64,000 nucleotides of DNA from Promicromonospora sp. AC04 (lineage in GTDB: Bacteria > Actinomycetota > Actinomycetes > Actinomycetales > Cellulomonadaceae): the NCBI RefSeq assembly GCF_003058225.1, contig NZ_QBUG01000005.1:372001-436000 (forward strand), in the 5' to 3' direction. Shown here one piece after another: positions 1-7,500 of this stretch. Each line of letters starts with the position of its first letter. The stretch's first letter is position 1. Both the position numbers and the translations under genes were made by a program. The notes beneath the pieces were generated by a model that was not told the origin of the DNA, ran no database searches, and saw nothing but the letters and a program-made list of their open reading frames with translations.

Positions 1-932
1 CCCGCCAGGCGGTGCTAGCCGCCCTGGACGTGCTCGGCTACGAGCGCCCCTCCGCGCTGCGCGCGCGGCCGGCCGGCCTGATCGGCCTCGTGGTCCCCGA
101 GCTGTCCAACCCGGTGTTCCCGGCGTTCGCGCAGGCCATCGAGTCGCAGCTCGCCTCGCGCGGGTACACGCCGCTGCTGTGCACCCAGTCCCCGGGCGGC
201 ACCACGGAGGACGAGTACGTCGAGACCCTGATCGACCACGCCGTGGACGGCATAGTCTTCGTGTCCGGCAAGCACGCCGACACCCGGGCCTCGACCGAGC
301 GCTACCAGCGGCTGCGCGGCCGCGGCCTGCCGATCGTGCTGATCAACGGCTACGCGGCGGGCATCGACGCGCCGTTCGTCTCCCCCGACGACGCCGCCAG
401 CGTCGAGCTCTCGGTGCGGCACCTGGTGTCCCTGGGCCACCGCCGCATCGGCATGGCGATCGGCCCCGACCGGTTCGTGCCGGCCAGGCGCAAGATCGAG
501 TCGTTCGTCGCGCAGCTCGTGCGGCACGGGCTCGCGGCCTCCGAGAAGGAGGCGCGCGAGCACGTCAGCCTCACCCTCTACACGCTGGAGGGCGGCCAGG
601 CGGCGGCCGGCGACCTGTTCGACACCGGGCACACCGCCGTCGTCTGCGGGTCCGACCTGATGGCGCTCGGCGCCATCCGTGCCGCCCACGCACGCGGCCT
701 CTCAGTGCCGGACGACGTGAGCGTCGTCGGCTACGACGACTCGCCCCTTGTCGCGTTCACCGACCCCCCGCTGACGACGGTGCGCCAGCCCGTCGCCGAC
801 ATGGCGCACGCCGCCGTCAGCGCCCTGCTCACGGAGATCCACGGCGAGCGAGCGCCCCGTTCGGAGCTGCTGTTCACCCCGGAGCTGGTGGTCCGCGGCT
901 CGACCGGCGCCGCGCCGCACGCCGCTGTCTGA
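1..932 (+). CDS. LacI-family transcriptional regulator (5' end missing)
   Basis: The reading frame is open to the left edge, so the DNA-binding helix-turn-helix lies mostly outside. The first visible residues (QAVLAALDVLGYERPSALRA) are the end of a LacI headpiece with its hinge. The rest is the periplasmic-binding-protein-like effector domain: GLIGLVVPELSNPVF near the start, GHRRIGMAIGP in the middle, and SVVGYDDSPLVAFTDPPLTT before the C-terminus, which are classic LacI/GalR signatures. It ends 91 bp before an alpha-glucosidase gene on the same strand, and a perfect palindrome lies between them. It is therefore probably the local sugar-responsive repressor. The family call is firm; the effector (an alpha-glucoside) is inferred from the neighbour. 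Confidence 0.93.
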   Translation, partial: RQAVLAALDVLGYERPSALRARPAGLIGLVVPELSNPVFPAFAQAIESQLASRGYTPLLCTQSPGGTTEDEYVETLIDHAVDGIVFVSGKHADTRASTERYQRLRGRGLPIVLINGYAAGIDAPFVSPDDAASVELSVRHLVSLGHRRIGMAIGPDRFVPARRKIESFVAQLVRHGLAASEKEAREHVSLTLYTLEGGQAAAGDLFDTGHTAVVCGSDLMALGAIRAAHARGLSVPDDVSVVGYDDSPLVAFTDPPLTTVRQPVADMAHAAVSALLTEIHGERAPRSELLFTPELVVRGSTGAAPHAAV

Positions 933-969
933 CGCAGCACACTGTCCGATCGGGCGCGATTCCTCCCGT

Positions 970-986
970 ACGCTTGCAGCAAGCGT
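970..986. promoter_or_regulatory. LacI-type operator palindrome
   Basis: ACGCTTGC-A-GCAAGCGT is a perfect 17-bp palindrome with one central base, 37 bp before the GTG start of the alpha-glucosidase. The CGCTTGCAGCAAGCG core is the style of site bound by LacI-family sugar repressors in Actinobacteria. The regulator gene sits directly upstream, so local control is the simplest reading. Confidence 0.75.
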
Positions 987-1023
987 TACAGCCCCCATTT
1001 CCCGATCTCGGAGGACGCGACAC

Positions 1024-2808
1024 GTGACAAGTACTGCCCCGCTCACCACCGGCGACCTCACCGCCGGTGCACCCGTCCACTCCCTCGCCGGCAGCGGCGA
1101 GTGGTGGCGCGATGCGGTGATCTACCAGGTCTACCCCCGCTCGTTCGCGGACGGGAACGGCGACGGGATCGGCGACCTGCCGGGCGTCACCGCCAAGCTG
1201 GACCACCTGAAGCAGCTGGGGGTCGACGCCGTCTGGCTGAGCCCGTTCTACCGCTCCCCCCAGAAGGACGCGGGCTACGACGTCGCCGACTACCGCGACA
1301 TCGACCCGCTGTTCGGCACCCTCGCGGACTTCGACGAGATGCTCGCCGGCGCGCACGAGCGCGGCCTCAAGATCATCGTCGACCTCGTGCCCAACCACTC
1401 CTCCGACCAGCACGTCTGGTTCCAGGAGGCGCTGACCGCCGCCCCCGGCTCGGCCGCCCGCGAGCGGTACATGTTCCGCGACGGGCGCGGCCCGGCAGGC
1501 TCCGATGTGCCGAACAACTGGCAGTCCATCTTCGGCGGCCCCGCCTGGACGCGGCTGGCGCCCAGCGAGGACGACGGTCCGCTCGGCCCGCAGTGGTACC
1601 TCCACCTGTTCGACTCGACGCAGCCGGACCTGAACTGGGAGAACCCCGAGGTCCGCGAGGAGTTCGAGGCGGTGCTGCGGTTCTGGCTCGACCGGGGCGT
1701 GGACGGGTTCCGCGTCGACGTCGCGCACGGCATGATCAAGGCGCCCGGCCTGCCCGACTGGGAGGGCCAGGTAGCGATGGTCGAGGGCACCGTCGAGGAG
1801 AGCACCGACAAGGCCACCGACCCGGGCGCCCCCGAGGACGGCTCCACGGGCGCCGGCCACCACGGCCCGATGTTCGACCAGGACGGCGTGCACGAGATCT
1901 ACCGCGCCTGGCACCGCGTCCTGGCGGAGTACGACGGCGACCGCTGCCTGGTGGCCGAGGCCTGGGTGGAGCCGCTGAGCCGCCTGGCCCGCTACGTACG
2001 CCCCGACGAGATGAACCAGGCGTTCAACTTCTCGTTCCTCACCGCACCGTGGGACGCGGCCCGGCTGCGCACCGTCGTCGGCGCGTCGCTCAGCACCATG
2101 GACGCCGTCGGCGCCCCGACCACCTGGGTGCTGTCCAACCACGACGTCGTCCGGCACGTCTCCCGCCTCGGCCTCGCCGACATCGGCAGCGGCCCGCTGA
2201 ACGGCATCGGCGCGAACGACCCGCAGCCCGACCTGGAGCTCGGCACGCGCCGGGCCCGGGCCGCGACCCTGCTCATGCTCGGCCTGCCCGGCTCGGCGTA
2301 CATGTACCAGGGTGAGGAGCTCGGACTGCCCGACCACACCACCCTGCCTGACGACGTGCGCGAGGACCCGTCCTTCTTCCGCACGGGCGGCGCCGAGCCC
2401 GGCCGCGACGGCTGCCGCGTGCCGCTGCCGTGGGTCGGCGGAGCACCGGGCAACGGGTTCGGCGCCACGGGCAAGACCTGGCTGCCGCAGCCCGACGTCT
2501 ACGCCGAACTCGCGGCCGACAAGCAGTACGGCGTCGAGGGCTCGACGTACGAGATGTACCGGACGGCGCTGGAGCTGCGCCGGGCCGAGAAGATCGGTGC
2601 GGGTGTGCTCTCGTGGGTCGACGCCCTGACCGACAGCCCGGACGTCGTCGCCTTCCGGGTGGCGGGCGTCGTGGTGCTCGCCAACCTGGGTGCGGCACCG
2701 CTCCCGCTGCCCGCCGGGACCGACGTGCTGGTCGCGTCGGGCGACCTCGCGACCTCGGCCGACGCCGTCGCGGTGCCCGCGGACACCACCGTCTGGCTGC
2801 GCGCCTGA
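1024..2808 (+). CDS. GH13 alpha-glucosidase / oligo-1,6-glucosidase
   Basis: A 594-residue glycoside hydrolase family 13 enzyme, probably cytoplasmic because no signal peptide is visible, cleaving alpha-glucosidic linkages of imported oligosaccharides. The four family motifs are present: DLVPNHSSD (region I, from about residue 120), GFRVDVAHG with the nucleophile at about D232, VAEAWVE with the acid/base at about E312, and LSNHDVVRH with about D374. The N-terminus WWRDAVIYQVYPRSFADGNGDGIGD is typical of the oligo-1,6-glucosidase/maltase branch. The GTG start is chosen because a GGAGG ribosome-binding site lies 9 bp upstream. A LacI-type palindrome lies in the promoter region. Exact linkage preference (maltose, isomaltose, sucrose) cannot be read from the sequence. 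Confidence 0.93.
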   Translation: MTSTAPLTTGDLTAGAPVHSLAGSGEWWRDAVIYQVYPRSFADGNGDGIGDLPGVTAKLDHLKQLGVDAVWLSPFYRSPQKDAGYDVADYRDIDPLFGTLADFDEMLAGAHERGLKIIVDLVPNHSSDQHVWFQEALTAAPGSAARERYMFRDGRGPAGSDVPNNWQSIFGGPAWTRLAPSEDDGPLGPQWYLHLFDSTQPDLNWENPEVREEFEAVLRFWLDRGVDGFRVDVAHGMIKAPGLPDWEGQVAMVEGTVEESTDKATDPGAPEDGSTGAGHHGPMFDQDGVHEIYRAWHRVLAEYDGDRCLVAEAWVEPLSRLARYVRPDEMNQAFNFSFLTAPWDAARLRTVVGASLSTMDAVGAPTTWVLSNHDVVRHVSRLGLADIGSGPLNGIGANDPQPDLELGTRRARAATLLMLGLPGSAYMYQGEELGLPDHTTLPDDVREDPSFFRTGGAEPGRDGCRVPLPWVGGAPGNGFGATGKTWLPQPDVYAELAADKQYGVEGSTYEMYRTALELRRAEKIGAGVLSWVDALTDSPDVVAFRVAGVVVLANLGAAPLPLPAGTDVLVASGDLATSADAVAVPADTTVWLRA

Positions 2809-2834
2809 CGCCAGGTCCGGCGAAGTTCGGCGAA

Positions 2835-2902
2835 GAAGTAGAGCGCCTGTCCGGCGTCCGACCTGGGTCTACGGGTCGGACGCCGGACAGGCGCTCTGCT
2901 TC
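2835..2902. terminator. Long perfect hairpin between convergent genes
   Basis: Arms 2840-2863 and 2874-2897 are exact reverse complements (24 bp) with a 10-nt loop. The stem extends by five more pairs with one mismatch. It lies between the ends of the alpha-glucosidase (+) and the small lipoprotein gene (-), so it probably terminates transcription from both sides. There is no clear U-tract, as is common at high GC. Confidence 0.8.
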
Positions 2903-2917
2903 GTGGACGGAACTCGG

Positions 2918-3328
2918 TCAGCCGGGCGTGATGCCGTAGTGCTCGCGCGCGTCGCCGACGGTCGGCGGGCCGTTGAACCCGAGCTCGTTCGCGCCGACCT
3001 TGATCGACCCGTCCTCGTTCACGTACTCCTGGGGTGTCCCCCACCCGGCCTCGAGGTCGGGCGACGCGGCGAGGGACTGCAGCACGGCGTCCATCACCGC
3101 GACGGCCTCCTCCTTCGTCGTCGCCTCGATCACCACGTCGGCACGCTCCCAGCCGCCGCCGAAGTTGTTGCTGCACTCCCACTCCGCGGAGGCGACACCT
3201 GCGACGGACACCGTCGCCGCGGTGAGCGCCTCCTCGCAGTCGGCCGTGGCGGACGAACAGGCCGAGACGGACAGCAGCAACGCCCCCGCCATCGCGGCCG
3301 GCAACCACCGCGCTCGCTCACGTCGCAT
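2918..3328 (-). CDS. Small lipoprotein, paralogue of the upstream gene; possible immunity-type protein
   Basis: A 136-residue protein with a lipoprotein signal: RRERARW, a hydrophobic stretch AAMAGALLLSV, then the lipobox LSAC. It is therefore probably anchored on the outer face of the membrane. The mature part resembles the next gene upstream: both share a C-E-x motif, SAEwxCS, FGGGWER, PQEYxNEDGS and a C-terminal REHYG. The ATG at 3328 is preferred over GTG 3331 because it overlaps the upstream stop as TGATG, the same junction as in the gene before. It is last in a four-gene operon behind a WXG100-lipase protein. No known family was recognised; an immunity or chaperone role is inference from position and duplication. 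Confidence 0.75.
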   Translation of the reverse strand: MRRERARWLPAAMAGALLLSVSACSSATADCEEALTAATVSVAGVASAEWECSNNFGGGWERADVVIEATTKEEAVAVMDAVLQSLAASPDLEAGWGTPQEYVNEDGSIKVGANELGFNGPPTVGDAREHYGITPG

Positions 3329-3768
3329 CACTTGGTCAGTCCCTCTCCGTAGTGTTCGCGCACCTCGCGGATCGTCGGAACCCCCGAGAACCCGACGGCC
3401 AGTGCTCCCACGACGACCGACCCGTCCTCGTTCCGGTACTCCTGCGGCGTCGACCAGCGGGGTTCGAGGCCGGGCTCGGCGGCGAACGCCCGCAGCAGGG
3501 CATCCATGATCCGGATCGCCTCGTCGCGGGACGAGGCCCGCAGGACCACCTTGCCTCGCTCCCAGCCACCACCGAACATGTCGCTGCAGTCGAACTCGGC
3601 CGACACCACACCGTCGACCGCGAGTGCCGTCTCGGCGAACAGGTCCTCGCAGTCCGTGTTCCTCGACCGCCCCATGCCGAGCACCGCCGCCAGCGTGCCG
3701 CCGACCGGTCCGGCCTGTGCCAGCCGCTGCCGGAGCCGGCGCCTACGGCGTTCCCAGCCCTTGCCCAT
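3328..3768 (-). CDS. Small conserved protein, paralogue of the following lipoprotein
   Basis: A 146-residue protein. The N-terminus is very basic (GKGWERRRRRLRQRL) followed by a weak hydrophobic segment (GGTLAAVLGMG), but there is no lipobox cysteine, unlike its downstream paralogue. From residue about 39 the two align throughout (CEDLFAETALAVDGVVSAEF, then FGGGWER, STPQEYRNEDGS, REVREHYG). A tandem duplication followed by loss or gain of the lipoprotein signal is the likely history. The ATG overlaps the stop of the WXG100-lipase gene by one base (TGATG), so translation is probably coupled. Function unknown. Confidence 0.75.
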   Translation of the reverse strand: MGKGWERRRRRLRQRLAQAGPVGGTLAAVLGMGRSRNTDCEDLFAETALAVDGVVSAEFDCSDMFGGGWERGKVVLRASSRDEAIRIMDALLRAFAAEPGLEPRWSTPQEYRNEDGSVVVGALAVGFSGVPTIREVREHYGEGLTK

Positions 3769-5354
3769 CAGTTCTTCCGGCCGACGTGGACGTCCACGGC
3801 GGACACCGAGCCCGGATCGTCCGTCAGGAAGCCGCTGTCGCGGAGCGACTGCTGGTAGGCGAGGTATCCAGGATCCGTGCTGTTGGCCATGGAGTTGGGG
3901 TAGTTCTCGCTGTGGTCGTGGTTGCCCGCCGCGTCCCACGCGGACCCGGGGTCGTCGAACGTGACGCTCGTGTGGTTGGGGCCCTCGTTCTGCCCGCCGG
4001 GCAGGAACGGGAACCGCGAGTCCCCCAGGTCGAGACGAGGAACGGCGTCGTGCTGGTGCTGCATCTCCAGCACGCTCACCGAGGGGTCGATGTGGGCGCT
4101 GTCGATGGGCGACCCGTAGGTCATCGCGTTGGTGACGTTGTACTTGTCCACGAACGCCGAGTCGGACGTCAGGTCGGCCACGGTCATGCCGCCCTGCGAG
4201 TGGCCGACCATCATGACCTCGGCGCCGGGCGGGATGTTCGCGTTCTCCATCGCGAGGACGACGGCGTCGCTCATGGTCGAGCGCCCGCCGCCCGCGGTCA
4301 CGAGGTTGCCGGTGACGTCCATCGGGTTGTCGCCCGCGGACGGGTTCCATGCCTCGGTCCCCGGGACGCTCACGATGACCTTGGGCCCGTCCGGACCCTC
4401 GATGGTGGTGATCCGGATGTTGCCGTCGGCGGCCTTGTACGAGTCGGTCACGCCAAGAGCGAGCTCCGAGACGCTCGTCGGGGTCCGCGGCGCCGTGACC
4501 TCGGACGGCTCGCCCGCGTACGGGTCGCCGTCGTCGAAGACCTTGGGGTCGAACATCCCCAGGGAGCCGGCGGTGAGGCCGACGCCGACCGCTGCGCCCC
4601 CGAGCCGGATGGTGGAGGCGAGCACCTCCGTGGTCCGTGGCCACTCGCCGTCCAGGATCGCCCCGCCGGTCGCGTCCCAGAGCTGCATGCCGGAGTCGCC
4701 CAGGTTCTGGAACGAGCCGCCGATCGCGCTCGCGCGATCGCCGAGCCAGCCCAGCGCGTCGGAGCCCTTGTCGCCGATCCAGCCGAGCGCGTCCGAGCCC
4801 TTGTCGCCGATCCAGCTGACGGCGTCGCCGCCGGCGTCCCAGAGGTCCCCGGCCCTGTCCCCTATCCAGCCGGCCGCGTCGCCGGCCTTGTCGCCGACCC
4901 AGCCGGCCGCGTCCCCGGCCTTGTCGCCCACCCAGTCGACGGCGTCGCCGCCGGCGTCCCAGAGGTCGCCGGCCTTGTCCCCCAGCCAGTCGAGCGGGCC
5001 GCCGCCGTCGTCGTCGCCACCACCGCCGGCGTTCGCCGACCCCTGCGTCGAGACCCCGGCGAACGGGGATCCTCCGCCGTCGTACGTGTTCGACGTCTGG
5101 TCCTGGGCGTCGGCGTTCGCCTTGGCCCGCTGCGCGAAGGTGGTCAGCGACTCCGCGATGCTCCCGAGCATGGGTGCGTGCTGCGTCTCCCACTCACCAC
5201 GAAGCTGGTCGACGTTGGGGCCCCAGCCGTCGAAGGACCAGACGGCGTTGCCGGTGGTCTGCTTGACCGACTCCAGCTCCGAGGCGCTGTTCTCCAGCGC
5301 CCTGGCGAGCTCCCGGACCTTCTCCGGGTCCTGCCCGACCATCCCCTCGCTCAT
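3768..5354 (-). CDS. WXG100-like N-terminus + 11-residue repeats + alpha/beta-hydrolase (lipase-like) protein
   Basis: A 528-residue multidomain protein. Residues 1-100 look like a WXG100/LXG-type helical hairpin (two charged helices flanking FDGWGPN), the entry signal of type VII (ESX) secretion. A Gly-rich linker follows, then about residues 120-208 of undecapeptide repeats such as GDKAGDAAGWV and GDLWDAGGDAV, likely amphipathic helix. The C-terminal half has VIVSVPGTEAW and the nucleophile elbow GHSQGG (Ser about 386), typical of class-3-lipase-like alpha/beta hydrolases; HDAVPRLD and GPNHTS offer the Asp and His. There is no Sec signal. ATG overlaps the upstream stop by 4 bp. A secreted lipolytic effector or polymorphic toxin fits; no ESX core genes are in the window. 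Confidence 0.8.
   Translation of the reverse strand: MSEGMVGQDPEKVRELARALENSASELESVKQTTGNAVWSFDGWGPNVDQLRGEWETQHAPMLGSIAESLTTFAQRAKANADAQDQTSNTYDGGGSPFAGVSTQGSANAGGGGDDDGGGPLDWLGDKAGDLWDAGGDAVDWVGDKAGDAAGWVGDKAGDAAGWIGDRAGDLWDAGGDAVSWIGDKGSDALGWIGDKGSDALGWLGDRASAIGGSFQNLGDSGMQLWDATGGAILDGEWPRTTEVLASTIRLGGAAVGVGLTAGSLGMFDPKVFDDGDPYAGEPSEVTAPRTPTSVSELALGVTDSYKAADGNIRITTIEGPDGPKVIVSVPGTEAWNPSAGDNPMDVTGNLVTAGGGRSTMSDAVVLAMENANIPPGAEVMMVGHSQGGMTVADLTSDSAFVDKYNVTNAMTYGSPIDSAHIDPSVSVLEMQHQHDAVPRLDLGDSRFPFLPGGQNEGPNHTSVTFDDPGSAWDAAGNHDHSENYPNSMANSTDPGYLAYQQSLRDSGFLTDDPGSVSAVDVHVGRKN
4730..4994 (-). repeat. Tandem undecapeptide-coding repeat inside the WXG-lipase gene
   Basis: This stretch encodes about eight 11-residue units with consensus G-D-[KR]-[AG]-[GS]-D-[AL]-x-x-[AW]-x. 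A 40-bp block near 4820 recurs almost unchanged near 4940, and another unit near 4750 recurs near 4785, so part of the array arose by recent duplication. Such arrays expand and contract easily. Confidence 0.8.
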
Positions 5355-6031
5355 CGGTTCGCCTCGTTGTCGGCGTCACCGGCGGCGCCGGCCTCCGGCG
5401 TGGTCGCGTCCACCGCGCCCACCAGGGCCCACTGCAGCTCCGCCGCGACCGATCCGGCCGGCCGCTCGACGGGCGCGAGCTCGCCGTCGTCGGTCCGCAC
5501 GTCCAGCAGCTTCCCGTCCACCACGGACCAGAGCCGCGGCCACACGACCGCGGGCGCCTCCGCGTTGCGCCACGCCTCGACCGTGACCTGCAGGTTCGCC
5601 TGCTCGCCGTCGAGCAGGCGGATCAGCTCGGCCCGGTCCCCCGCCGGACTGGACGACGGCGACGTCCCCTCGCCGCCGCCCGGTACCGCCGACGCCGGCG
5701 CCCGCAGCGCCTCGAACGGCGGCAGCGCGGCGGTCAGCGCAGGCCACAGCTCGTCGACATTGGCGAACCGGAGCTCGGCCCCCGGCGCGAGGAACGTCTC
5801 GCCGTCGCGCTCTGCGATCACCTGGATGACCAGGAGCACCCGCTCCCCGACCATGGTCAGCCGGGTCACCGTGCCGCTGGAGCCGGACGTCGAGATGAGA
5901 GTCGCGCGAACGGGCGCGCCGAGGTGTTCGGCGAGCGCCGTACCGACGGCGGTCGCGCCGCCGCCGTCCCGCGCCTCGGCCGTCACCGCGGCCCACTGCT
6001 TCGCGTCCAGCTCCAGGATCCGGCCGGCCAT
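5351..6031 (-). CDS. Unknown protein, first gene of the WXG-lipase operon
   Basis: A 226-residue protein starting at ATG 6031, which has a GGGAG ribosome-binding site 6 bp upstream. There is no signal peptide or membrane segment. The N-terminal half (ILELDAKQWAAVTAEARDG, later RVLLVIQVIAERDGETFLAPG) reads as an alpha/beta domain; the middle is low-complexity (GGGEGTSPSSSPAG); the C-terminal third has VVWPRLWSVVDGKLLDV. I do not recognise the family. Its size and position before a WXG100 protein recall EspG-like ESX chaperones, but no diagnostic motif supports that. It overlaps the WXG-lipase start by 4 bp. Confidence 0.7.
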   Translation of the reverse strand: MAGRILELDAKQWAAVTAEARDGGGATAVGTALAEHLGAPVRATLISTSGSSGTVTRLTMVGERVLLVIQVIAERDGETFLAPGAELRFANVDELWPALTAALPPFEALRAPASAVPGGGEGTSPSSSPAGDRAELIRLLDGEQANLQVTVEAWRNAEAPAVVWPRLWSVVDGKLLDVRTDDGELAPVERPAGSVAAELQWALVGAVDATTPEAGAAGDADNEANR

Positions 6032-6064
6032 GCGCACTCCCTTTCCCAACACCGATCAAAAAAT

Positions 6065-6080
6065 CTGCGGCATACCGCAG
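6065..6080. promoter_or_regulatory. Inverted repeat in the promoter of the WXG-lipase operon
   Basis: CTGCGG-CATA-CCGCAG, a perfect 6-bp-arm palindrome 34 bp upstream of the first start codon of the operon at 6031, beside an unusually A-rich patch (6056-6064). It could be an operator or a short hairpin; no matching regulator is evident. Confidence 0.4.
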
Positions 6081-6225
6081 CCGAACCGTAATACCTACGG
6101 GCGGAGTCAGTCCACGAATGGACTACCCATGGCCAAAGACCAGGTCAGGCCGTATCTTGCCCGGTCACGGCCGGCCGGGCGAGCCGGTTCGCCCGGTGCG
6201 TTGTCGCTGCGGGTGGCCGACGCCG

Positions 6226-7488
6226 TCAGACGGCGGGGTCCCGGATGATCGGACAGGTCATGCAGTGCCCGCCGCCGCGCCCACGCCCCAGCTCCGCGCC
6301 GACGATCTCGATCACCTCGATGCCGGCCTTGCGCAGCAGGTCGTTGGTGGTGGTGTTGCGGTCGTAGGTGAACACCACGCCGGGCTCGACGGCGACGGCG
6401 TTGTTGCCGCTGTCCCACTGCTGACGCTCGGACTCGTAGACGTCGCCGCCGGTCTCGATGACCTGCAGCGAGCCGAGGCCGGTCTCGCGCGCGACGACCT
6501 CCAGGAACGTCGACCCGCCCTCGTCCGTGACCGACAGGCCGCGGCCGTCGCCCGGCCGCAGCACGAACGGGTGGATCGCCCCCACGATGCGCGGGTAGAC
6601 GGTCACCGTGTCGACGTCGGCGAACGTCATGACGGTGTCGAGGTGCATGGCCGCACGCAGCTTCGGCATCCCGGCCACGATCACCCGCTCCGCCGCGCCC
6701 CGCTCGAACAGGGCTTCGGAGGCCTGCGTGATCGCCTGGCGCGAGGTGCGCTCGCTCATGCCCATCAGCACCGTGCCGTCACCCACGGGCATGATGTCGC
6801 CGCCCTCGAACGTCGCCTGCCGGTGGTCGGTCTCCGGGTCGCCCCACCAGACCGTCGACCCGACGAAGTCCGGGTGGAACTCGTAGACGGCCTTCATCAG
6901 CAGCGTCTCGTCGTGCCGCGCCGGCCAGTACAGCGGGTTGAGCGTCACCCCGCCGTACAGCCAGCACGTCGTGTCGCGGGTGAACAGGGTGTTGGGCACC
7001 GGCGCGATCAGGTACTCGCGAGCGTCCAGCGCGAACTCGGCCAGCGACCGGTACCCGGCCGGGAGGTCTGGCACGTCGTTGGTGGCCAGCCCGCCGATCA
7101 GGTGCTCGGCGAGCTGCTCCGGCTCCAGGCCCTCGAGGAACTCGCGGGTCGCGTCGACCAGGCCGGACCCGACGATCTCCGGGACGATCTTGCGGTCCAG
7201 CAGCCAGTCCCGCGCCCCGGGGACGCGCATCGTCGCGGCGAGGACGTCGTGCAGCTCGACGACGTCGACGCCACGGGAGCGCAGGTCGGCGACGAACCCG
7301 GCGTGGTGCTCGATCGCCTTGTCCACCCACAGCACGTCGTCGAAGAGCAGGTCGTCCGAGTTGGTGGGCGTGAGCCGCCGATGGGCGAGCCCGGGCCGGC
7401 AGACGAGCACCTTACGAAGGCGTCCGACCTCGGAGTGCACCCCGTAGGCCGCCGAAGGCAGTGGCGTGTCGCCGCTCTGGTTCGTCAT
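6226..7488 (-). CDS. arcA: Arginine deiminase
   Basis: A 420-residue cytoplasmic enzyme hydrolysing L-arginine to citrulline and ammonia, first step of the arginine deiminase pathway. Family hallmarks: the N-terminal [44 protein letters not shown], and the C-terminal GHCMTCPI that carries the nucleophilic cysteine. Length matches the family. It follows the antiporter gene by 12 bp, so the pair is probably one transcript. Unusually, neither ornithine carbamoyltransferase (arcB) nor carbamate kinase (arcC) is adjacent. A short GC hairpin (CGGGCG/CGCCCG near 6177-6196) follows the gene. Confidence 0.95.
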   Translation of the reverse strand: MTNQSGDTPLPSAAYGVHSEVGRLRKVLVCRPGLAHRRLTPTNSDDLLFDDVLWVDKAIEHHAGFVADLRSRGVDVVELHDVLAATMRVPGARDWLLDRKIVPEIVGSGLVDATREFLEGLEPEQLAEHLIGGLATNDVPDLPAGYRSLAEFALDAREYLIAPVPNTLFTRDTTCWLYGGVTLNPLYWPARHDETLLMKAVYEFHPDFVGSTVWWGDPETDHRQATFEGGDIMPVGDGTVLMGMSERTSRQAITQASEALFERGAAERVIVAGMPKLRAAMHLDTVMTFADVDTVTVYPRIVGAIHPFVLRPGDGRGLSVTDEGGSTFLEVVARETGLGSLQVIETGGDVYESERQQWDSGNNAVAVEPGVVFTYDRNTTTNDLLRKAGIEVIEIVGAELGRGRGGGHCMTCPIIRDPAV

Positions 7489-7500
7489 GGTGTCCCTTCC

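Noticed and set aside
4730-4994. Possible short CRISPR-like array
   Set aside because: Imperfect in-frame undecapeptide coding repeats without spacers.
3624-6248. Long plus-strand open frame opposite the WXG-lipase operon
   Set aside because: Antisense shadow of high-GC coding; arginine/valine/alanine-biased composition, no domain, no ribosome-binding site.
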